From Rhizopus arrhizus (Eukaryota > Mucoromycota > Mucoromycetes > Mucorales > Rhizopodaceae): a stretch of 64,000 nt of DNA. Location: contig JAKZZE010000024.1 in NCBI GenBank assembly GCA_024220505.1, forward strand, positions 124,001-188,000. Direction: 5' to 3'. The stretch's first letter is position 1. Every line of letters starts with the position of its first letter. Positions 20,310 to 28,754 of the stretch are shown piece by piece. The notes under the pieces are model-generated. The model did no database searches, was not told where the DNA came from, and worked only from the letters and a program-made list of their open reading frames with translations. Both the position numbers and the translations under genes were made by a program.

Positions 20310-22779
20310 CCATCGTTTTTCTTCGGCTTGAAAATTTCCGGTCGTCCTTCTCCCATCCAAACTGACTCAGAGATCGTCATCATATTAGTAGCGACGTTGA
20401 CGTCTCGTTGCCAAACCTTCTTACATTTAGAGCAACCTAGAACACCTTTGCCCTTAAAACAGGGTATTTTGACTACTTTAAGATCATCGAAAAAACAGGA
20501 ACTACACGTCTTTGATGTTTTAAATTCGTCGATCGTCACGACGATCAACTCACCAGCAGCTTCACGTTTTTTCAACGTTGCAAAAAGTTTTCCTATCACC
20601 CCACACCGAAGCCCTTTCATCTTGACCATATCCTTGCCGAAAACACCGGCACCAAAAACGACCAACGGACACTTTTCTTTGTTTTCTTGGAAAGGAAGGG
20701 GTCTTCACTTCAACCTTTCAAAAAAAAAAAAAAAGTCAATAATGTCTATTAAAGAAAGGCTAATTGCTTACTTCTTTTCGTCAGTGCGCAATGATAACCC
20801 TTCATCTTCCTTCTTATCATTCTTGTCTTTCTTCTTCTTCTTTCGCTTTCTCCGTGATCTGTTGTACTTAGCTGTTCCATGAGTCAACATGTTAGCCATC
20901 ATTTCCGGTGCCCTCTGTCGGTCTTGATAAAGCTGGAATCGGTGATGCACAGTGTCTTTGCCATAGAAATCCAGGAGCTTGTCAAGGTGTGTTAGCATGT
21001 GTTTAACATATTGATCGTATGATCCAACTGCTGCTGTTTTTGGTGTGGGAATTTAGGACTCGATCGTCTTGATGCCAGAACACTTTTTTTTTAATTCGAG
21101 TTTTTTGCTATAGACAGTACTACCTGTTAAATGATAATATTCTTTTACAGAGAACTTCCGGATCTGCTTGGCTGAAGCTACGCCAACAACTGCCGTGAAT
21201 AATGATTTACGCCCAGGGTCAAGGAACATTGAATGATATTGATTGTGAACTTCTTCGTAGTTGAAGTCTTCGAGGGTTAATTCAACGTCAGAGCCATGGT
21301 TCATTCTTTCCTTTCGATAAAACACAAAGTCAACAGAAAAGCCATCAGATTTGATTGTATTTCCGAATAGTATATTGTTGTTTTCATTGGGTGTGAGATC
21401 GTCCATACTATTGTAAATTTAAGTAAAAAAGTCTATTATATAATATCATATCATACTTTAAACGTAATTTTTTAAAATTAAAAACACGGTAAAACATATT
21501 AAGTTGATTCTGGTAGCCTTGTGGCAGGGTTTCCTTAATAAAGGGTGCTAATGTACTGTCACTTATATTCACGAACCTCCAATGCATACTCGGAGTTGGT
21601 AACAGGGAAACCAACCTTGGCAGCGGCAATCGCCTGATGTCATAGGCTTTGTGATTGTTGTGCTCGATCTCATATTCCGATAAGATGTTCAGCAGACAAG
21701 GAACAAAGATGTTAGGAGATTCAGACAGAGTTGTAAGAGTCACTCGAGTTGGTATAATATTCTTTAGCGGCAAGAAGGTTTCATCAATAATTTGTTTCCT
21801 TTCTTCGGTAAATACAGGACCTTGAGGCCACACAGAAACTCCTTGACAAACATGTTGGTAAACGTAAAGGACAATTTTTACAACATTTGAACGATCCATT
21901 GACTATGTAGTCTTAGTTATACGTGCTTTTTATAATAGTATCATACTTACTATGAAGATATTTTGTGTTTATAAAATATATACTTGCATATTCTTCATTC
22001 AAAGAGTTCTACTACGTTGTTAGTGTATGTTGTTTGTAGTTGTTTGGACGCTTCCGATATACAATGGCTAACACCACTAGCAAGTTTCTTGTCATAAATA
22101 ATAGTAGGGTAACTTTTTTTAAAACTATTCCAATAATCAAGTAATCCGTGCTGTAAAGAGATGCCATTCGTGACTCGTTGGTTTCTTATAAGTTGTGATA
22201 TTAAATACCAAAAATCCTGTTCATATATTTTATGAGGAATAGGACTATCTAAACGGGCCAAACTGAGTATATAAAAATTCACGAAAAGCTGTGATCTGAC
22301 TATAATATTTCGCACGTCTTCACAAGCAGAGATAACTTTCGATTTAAGTTTAGTTTGATAAGTGCTTTGTACGCATTGGTCAAAAGGTAGCTTTCGCGTA
22401 TATGCCTTATAATTAGGCCCCAAGTGCCTCAGAAACGTTTCTTTTTTTGTTTGTATATGGTTGGGGTAAGCAGGTGAACGAGATGATTTATGTCCTTCTT
22501 GTTTACAGCTACTACAGTTAGCTCAGTCGTATTGCTACCAGTTCTGGGTCTTTTCGCCTTTTTCTTGTCCTGTTTTATTTCATTGGTCTGTTTTCTTTTT
22601 CTAGAGGTACCAACTTTTTAAATAGAAAAATTAGGAAAGGCATACATGAAAAGAGTATAATGCTTACCATCATCTGCGGTGGCTTCGACATAAAATTTGC
22701 ACTTATAAAACTGTTTACTATAATGACCTGGTTCTTTGCAGTCTTTGCATAATGAGTCTTTTTATAACGCGTTAGCTAA
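20294..22779 (-). pseudogene. Fanzor (eukaryotic TnpB-like nuclease) gene, disrupted
   Basis: The minus strand encodes a Fanzor in pieces. At 22779-22668 there is a zinc-knuckle exon (LCKDCKEPGHYSKQFYKC). From 22613 a KR-rich stretch leads into a second knuckle (CSSCKQEGH) and the helical REC-like region down to 21995. From 21899 to 21457 comes a further helical block. A good 49 bp intron (21456-21408) joins it in frame to 21407-21053, which holds LFGNTIKSDGFSVDFVF and the RuvC-I motif LDPGRKSLFTAVVG (Asp codon about 21218-21220). The stretch 20998-20768 is basic, and 20720-20294 holds VTIDEFKTSKTCSSC, GCSKCKKVW and the RuvC-III QRDVNVATN (Asp codon about 20402-20404). Lesions are a 1-nt deletion near 22520, a TGA at 21995-21997, a TAA at 21053-21055 and a probable TGA near 20715. 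The 3' end runs into EF-1alpha sequence. Confidence 0.85.
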
Positions 22780-23520
22780 CTGAAATATCGCGTTTTTTTA
22801 TTTCTTACCACTACTACTGCTTGAAGCGCTATATTATTCTCGTTTTTTAATGACTTCAGATTTTTTATGTTGTATGATTGATTTATATATGTTGGTACAA
22901 ACTGTGGAAAAAAAAGGGTGATTATACGGACATCATTTTTTTAATAACATTATAAAAACTCCCCTTAATTTGGCGTACTTGTTTATTATTTTTAATTACT
23001 ACCCAAATACCTCTCTTAAGTGTATACCCAGTACACGTTTGTACATAAAATTTCACCTTTTTCGTGAGACATATTAACTAATTGTTTATGACAGACATAA
23101 AAACTAGTGAAAACATTAGCTTTCTACATTCGCCATAATCCGATCCTATATCACTATATACGTTTAAACTTTGATTTTTATTTGTAAAAAACTTAATAAC
23201 CACTTTGAGCGCATGATGTCTAATATTGCATCGTTTTAGCCCTGATCAGATCAATAAAAAGTTCAATGGAAGCTAAAAACCCCTTTGGGAATCAAAGGTA
23301 AAAAAGATATGGGAGGAAGAGTGAAGGAAACAAGTGAATGTTACTAGTGAGGGGAAGAGGGTAGCCAATCGAGGAATCTTTGCCCTGATTGGAATGGCGG
23401 TGACGGTTGGTCCTTATCATGGAACAGGTAGTCAAGTTCATAAAGTATAATACAGATGACCGGCCATCGAATAAACCATGGAGAAGCGGAGTGAGATAAA
23501 CATGCTATTCTGTTTGATAA
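22780..23520. other. AT-rich spacer between Fanzor and IS630-like remnants
   Basis: A short open stretch just right of the Fanzor knuckle exon (about 22850-22800, minus strand, ending at a GTAAGAAAT donor) could be a further Fanzor 5' exon. The rest has no recognisable coding sequence. Confidence 0.4.
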
Positions 23521-23522
23521 TT

Positions 23523-24171
23523 TGCTCCTGCCAAACGAAACTCTCCTGACGTTATTGAACTAAGATTTAGAGCTGTTGAGGCGTGAATTAAAGACTCCAA
23601 TATCAGTTTTATGCAAAACTGTATCTTCATTCATGAAGCTGAATTTAATCTTCATACTGTAAGAGGTCAGGGCAGATCAAAGAAAGGTGAGCCCGCAAAA
23701 GTTGTGGTAGCAACCACCAGGGGACCGTCAGTTTCCATACTAGGCGCAATTTGTTCCCTTGGTGTCGTCAATGTTGGGCTGAAGGTAATTAAAGCTGGTA
23801 CAAAGTGGAAAGGATTCATGGCATTTCTTATACACGTCATGAATGTCCTTGATAAACACAACTTGAAGGGTTGTAATTTAGTCATGGATAATGCACCTAT
23901 CCATAAACCTGAAAATATCACAGAGGAGGTCAGCAAGAGGGAGTATAGAATAATATACCTTCCATCTTACTCCCCTTTCTTAAATCCAATAGAAGAGTTT
24001 TGGGCCAAGGTAAAGACACTTGTTCGCAGATCTCCAATGACAAATCGCGATAACTTAGTAGCAAGGATAAGAGAGGCTGCAGAGCAAGTGACTCCTGAGG
24101 ACTGTCAAGGCTGGATTAGGCACGCCGAATCCTTCTTTGAGAGTTGTTTAAATAAAGAAGAACTTCTTTAG
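23523..24171 (+). pseudogene. IS630/Tc1-mariner transposase, catalytic part, inactive
   Basis: The recognisable region begins around 23523 with AKRNSPDVIELRFRAVEA, then a TGA where a Trp is expected. It continues as an open frame from 23611 to the stop at 24171. The DDE_3 fold is clear: NCIFIHEAEFNLHT, SILGAICSLG, LVMDNAPIHKPENI, the YSPFLNPIEEFWAKVK motif and the ending WIRHAESFFESC. The position that is normally the first catalytic Asp (FIDEAGFN in the family) is His here; the second Asp (MDNAPIH) and the Glu (NPIEE) are present. The N-terminal helix-turn-helix domain is missing. With a nonsense codon and a lost catalytic residue it cannot be active. It points away from the Fanzor remnant 0.75 kb to the left. 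Confidence 0.85.
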
Positions 24172-24213
24172 TTCGACCATGCAGTTGAAAGCTCATTGCA
24201 GCTTGGTCGAACT
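24169..24213. repeat. imperfect inverted repeat after the transposase stop
   Basis: AGTTCGACCATGCAG and its near-complement TGCAGCTTGGTCGAACT flank a short loop. Further GTCGAA words follow within 100 bp. It may be part of a transposon end, but no partner repeat was found on the left side of the transposase. Confidence 0.4.
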
Positions 24214-24899
24214 TATTTTATTTTTAGTCGAAATAAAGGTACACAAATGGACAAAACAAGCAAGTTCATTTGGTCGAAATGAGACGTCGAAATTGAAGTG
24301 AATTCGATGGTCGTACCTTCTGGCCCGACGAAGCTGCTGCACGAGCAACGCAAGCAATCAAACGTATACATGACGAAAACTCCTATAGAGAAATCCAGAA
24401 ATCACTTCGATCAGACTAATGCAACCTTTTTTTTCCCTTTTGTTTCATGCTTCTATTTTTCTTTATATTCTTTAATAAGTACAAGCCAACTGGCGATACT
24501 TGAATAAAATATACCATTTACAAAAAAAAAAAAAATTGAAGTGGAAATACTGTAATATGATACTGAGTAAAGCAGACAGAAAAGGCTAATTAGACTTGTT
24601 CAAGCGCTATAGGATAACCAGCCATGCGATGGTATTCAGTAAATGCATAATTTTAACTCTAATAAAATCAATCCATATGTATCGCTGGGGGGCCATCAGA
24701 AATACTCTGTCAAGAAAATGCAAAGGCTCGACTCAGTAAATTTTATTTAATTACATTTGATAATCAATGATATTCTGAGAAGCCATGCTTTTCAAACAGG
24801 CGCAAACTTCTTTCTAAGAGTCATCTATAGTCGTCTATGGTGGCTTTGAATGTGCCAGTCATAATAAAAGGGGTATAGGTTTATTAATATGTAGCAAAT
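24214..24899. other. spacer with a short unidentified exon-like stretch
   Basis: Between about 24297 and 24415 the plus strand can be read as FDGRTFWPDEAAARATQAIK and onwards to a stop. It looks more protein-like than its surroundings, but it has no recognisable family or splice partners. Nothing else was seen. Confidence 0.35.
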
Positions 24900-25997
24900 T
24901 CAAGTTGTTTTTCTCTTTTTTGCCCTTTTTCTCCAAAACTTTCTTTTAGGTTTTGCAGTGGTTGTAGTTGCAGTAGGTGTAGTGACCCTTTTCTTCCTTT
25001 TGGACTTATTCGCACTCGGTTCGAATTGAGCCAAATATGGATTGTCACCTTGGATATCCAAGATATTAGTAAAGCCTTCTAAAGGTGACAAGTAACCATC
25101 ATCATCTTCTTGAGGATTACATAAGTCTACTACACTGCAATCTGATTCACTCACCAAGTCCTCTATCAACGTTTCTTCTTCCTGATGTTGATCGTTTTCT
25201 ACTTCCATTTCTTCTTCAACATTACAATAAGGAAGATGTTGTTGTGCTGATAATTCATCAACAAACCATTGATCACATACTGGACATTTTATATTCTTTT
25301 CAATCTATTATCGTTATATGTTAGTGCATAAATGAATAGTTTCATACAGTTTCCTTACTTGTTGCACTGTAATGTTTGGATTGGGAAGTATAGCTATTGA
25401 TTCAGAGTTTATAGCTACTGGACTATGCTTTGTAGTTTTTGTTTTACGAGATGATCTTGGTTTAGTGTTTGTAATTTTTGGCTTACGAGGCGTAGTCTTT
25501 GATTTACGAGGCGTAGTCTTACTTGTTGTTTGATCTTCATGATCACTTTGTAAAAATTCTGTCAGGTTTTCAATGACTAATTGCTGCTGTTCTTCAGGAT
25601 CTTCCTTCTTCAAAAACATGGACAAATCTTCAATCACTAACGTTCCTTCCTTCTCTTCTTCTAGTTGTTCCTTTTTTAGAAACATAGATAGGTCATCAAT
25701 GATCAAACTTTCTTCTTGTGATTCTGTTTTTATTTTTCTACTTCTTTTTGGTTTAATTGTAGTAGATTTTGGTTTAACTGCAGGTGCACGATAAGAAATA
25801 GTTTGAAACCAATCATCATCGTCGTCATCCTTTGATTGCTGTTGCTGCTGTTTGAGTAGTTCAAAAAGTCGTTTTTGTTCCAAAATATGTTCCTTTTTAC
25901 TTAGTTCAAGAGCCAGCTTGAGTTCTTGTTCTTCCTTATTTTCTTTTGGCTTCTTTCTTTGATATAAATCATATAATTTATATTGTTTTTTTGACAT
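24900..25997 (-). CDS. UIM- and UBZ4-like-domain protein of unknown function, 347 aa
   Basis: Two exons (25997-25359 and 25304-24900) join in phase. The start is MSKKQYKLYDLYQRKK; an upstream Met at 26045 lies in the leader. Residues about 20-35 (EEQELKLALELSKKE) fit a ubiquitin-interacting motif. Three degenerate repeats follow (LIIDDLSMFLKKE, LVIEDLSMFLKKE, LVIENLTEFLQSD), then basic KTTPRKPK-type linkers. A single zinc finger, CPVCDQWFVDELSAQQHLPYC (C-x2-C-x12-H-x4-C), has UBZ4/Rad18-like spacing. The C-terminus has LSPLEGFTNILDIQGDNPYL and a strongly basic tail. UIM plus UBZ4 suggests a ubiquitin-binding DNA repair or signalling adaptor, which is inference. Start codons of this gene and the ELMO gene are only 46 bp apart. 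Confidence 0.75.
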
Positions 25998-26043
25998 TAA
26001 ATAAGAAAAAAAAAAAAAACCAAAGAATTTTTCTGTTTTCTTC

Positions 26044-27028
26044 ATGAATTATTTTATTTTTGTTTTTCTAAATAAAGTCTATCAGACGCCCATTTTACTA
26101 TCTTTTTATAAACTATTTAAATATGTTTATAGACAAATTACTCAAACAACAGAAGTTAATCGATTGCTACATCAATCTACAAGATACTATCGTTTATATC
26201 GCTTAGGTAATTGTTCATAGTACAAGGATAACAATGAATAACATTAAGTAGATAAATCCATTAGTTATTCAAAACAGCTGTTTGAAGAAAATTTGCAATT
26301 AAAAGAGCTCGACTGTGATCTCGAATCAATTAAGCAAAGTATTATTCAAAAGAAACAAATCGAGATTTCTTTACAGGACATTCTCAGCGATGCTGTTGCT
26401 TCTATTTACGAAACCAACATGTTACTTTACCGTATTAGTCAATCAGTCTCAACACCATATGACACTAATAATAAGGAACATGAAGATAAATTATTGGAGC
26501 TTTGGAATAAGATGATGCCCAATACACCTTTAGAATCACGCATCTCAAAACAATGGGTTGATGTAAGTCCAATCAGTTTACTAACACACGAACAAAAGTA
26601 ACAGTATGTAGATTGGTTTTCAAGGAAATGATCCAGCCACTGATTTTCGAGGTATGGGTATTCAGGGCCTCAACGACTTGCTTTATTTTGTCAACCATTA
26701 CCCTGATCAAGTCTACTCGATTCTGCAGCATGCCAGCCATCCCGTCTATTGGTATCCTTATGCTATCGTAGGTATTAATATCACCCGATTTGCTTATCGA
26801 TTATTGGAAAGCAAGAAATTGCAAATGTACTTGTTTAAATATGGATTGGCATATGAAGAATTTTATTGTTATTTATTTTATCATTTCAATCGCTTTTGGT
26901 CCTCCTTCTCAGTCATCGAATTCGAACAAAGGTTTATTGAATTTCAAGGAGTGATTGAAAAAGATTTAATACAACAAAATATAAAACCATTGAATACATA
27001 TAATAAGGAATATACAAATATACAATAA
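26044..27028 (+). CDS. ELMO-domain protein (ELMOD-like), 296 aa
   Basis: Three exons (26044-26206, 26252-26562, 26612-27028) join in phase. The ELMO/CED-12 domain occupies about residues 120-280. Its diagnostic motif WVDIGFQGNDPATDFRGMG spans the second splice junction, followed by GIQGLNDLLYFVNHYP and WYPYAIVGINITR. The N-terminus is short and hydrophobic (MNYFIFVFLNKVYQ), as in ELMOD proteins. ELMOD proteins act as GTPase-activating proteins for Arf-family GTPases, so a trafficking role is likely. It is divergent from the UIM/UBZ gene with very little space between starts. It converges with the GATA gene; stop codons are 7 bp apart. Confidence 0.92.
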
Positions 27029-27035
27029 AAAAAAA

Positions 27036-28637
27036 TTAGCAATAGTTGGATAATACATCTTCTGTTGTCATGTTGGTTGCCATGCTGCTTGTTGTCATGG
27101 TATTATTGGTTGTCAGGTTGTTATCTGGGAATATATCATCAATAAACATAAAAGAGTCCTGCTGTTGCTGCGGTTGTGGTTGTGTTCGTGGTTGTGTTTG
27201 TGTTTGTGTTTGTGTTTGCGGTGGTAGTTGCGTATTGGGTGTGTATTCTTTGGATTTTTTATTACTTTTTCTAGGTTGGTTCACATTATTGCTTTCATAT
27301 CTTTGCCTCTTTTTAATAATATCAGTCTTCATCGAAAGTGGACGTCGTTCATGGTGTAACTTGAGACTATTTAAAAATTGTTAGCATTTTTGTTATCTAA
27401 CCAATGTGATACTTTACTATAGACCACATGCATTACACAGTGGTGCACCTTCATCATCCCTTCTCCATAAAGGTGTTGTTGTAGTTGAACAATTGGAACA
27501 AACCAACTGCGAACCTTCATCATCTTTAGATTCCTTTCTCGCATTATGAGGCTTTAGTGTCTTTGGTCTAGGGGCATTATGTAATTTTTGACTACACCAG
27601 CGTATTAGTACACTTTTTCTCTCTCTCATATAAATATAGATATACTTTACTATAAACCACAAGCATTACACAATAGCTCATCTTCTGCAGATCTTCTCCA
27701 AAGAGGCGTCGAGGTCGCTCCACAATTTGTACATATCGGTTTATTCTCTAAATGACTGCTAGACGGCCTTTTGCCTGATTTGTCATGGTGATGAGGGGAA
27801 CTGGGTGCACTCATTGAATAATTATTAGGTATATGACTACTTTTTACTATTAGCACTCTTTCCCTTCCTTTCTCACTGTATTTACCTTTCTTCTATTTGT
27901 GGTTGTATAGATGTTGATGTAAATCCTTGATGATTTGTAGTAAACTGCATAGGTACATTTTCTAATAATTTGTTATGTAATGTGGCTGTGGGAGGTGGAG
28001 GCGGCATAGTTGTATTAGCAACATAAACAGCATCGTTATTGTTATTGTCTTGAAGCATGATGTTTTCAAATATCAACATGTCATTTGCTGTACCTGTATT
28101 GGTGGGTGGTGTCAAGTTGGATTGAGTAGGCGAGTAATAAGGATTAGTGGGTGAAGGATATCCAAAATCCCAACCGTCGGCCATATCAGCCATGGTACTA
28201 GTATAATTTGCTGGATTAAAGTTTTGTGTTTGTAACTCAAAACCTGTAAAAATGTCATTGATCTGTACAATATCATTGTTTGTTTGATCTGAAGTAAATT
28301 GTGGTAAAGTAAATTGGTAGTTGGGTAACAAATCAGTCATCACATTATCAACTTCACACTGAGGAAAACTGACGGACGCCTTTTGTTTGGGCAAGACAGT
28401 ATTTATACTTAATTTTCTTGCCGTCTTTTTAGATAAACCTCGAAATTTGCTTTCAGTGGATATATGATGTCTAAACCATAATCGCCATGATAAATTCTCG
28501 AGTCGAGAACCATGCTCCAGAGAATCCTTTATTTTAGTACATACTTTCCATGTTTGTGATAATTCATCTTCTGAATTGATAGTTGAAAAGGGTGAAAATG
28601 TTTGGTTACCCTTGATTGTCAATAAAAGTGGAGCCAT
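27036..28637 (-). CDS. GATA transcription factor with two zinc fingers, 481 aa
   Basis: Four exons (28637-27886, 27839-27651, 27591-27418, 27366-27036) join in phase. The N-terminal [12 protein letters not shown] motif belongs to the fungal GATA N-terminal domain (DUF1752) found in AreA/Gat1-type nitrogen regulators. Two GATA fingers follow, [20 protein letters not shown]...CNACG and [20 protein letters not shown]...CNACG. Each is encoded by its own exon and followed by an intron at exactly the same codon (between the second and third bases of the Tyr after CNACGL). The C-terminus is a Q/T/P-rich activation-type tail. AreA-type factors usually have one finger; siderophore regulators have two, but with a Cys-rich spacer not seen here. 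Pathway assignment is therefore open. Confidence 0.92.
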
Positions 28638-28754
28638 TCACACAAAATAATTTCGGGGCGGGAAAAAAAGGGTAAAACAAATAATTTGGAACAACAAAAG
28701 AATATAAAAAAAAATTTTTTTTAGTAGGAGATATAAAATTTGCCAATGAAATAT

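Noticed and set aside
20328..20882. 184-codon plus-strand frame
   Set aside because: It is antisense to the Fanzor RuvC-III region, which has clear motifs on the minus strand.
27160..27230. GTGTTT/GTTGTG repeats that look like a short tandem array
   Set aside because: This is the antisense of the Gln/Thr/Pro-rich tail of the GATA factor, not a CRISPR or satellite.
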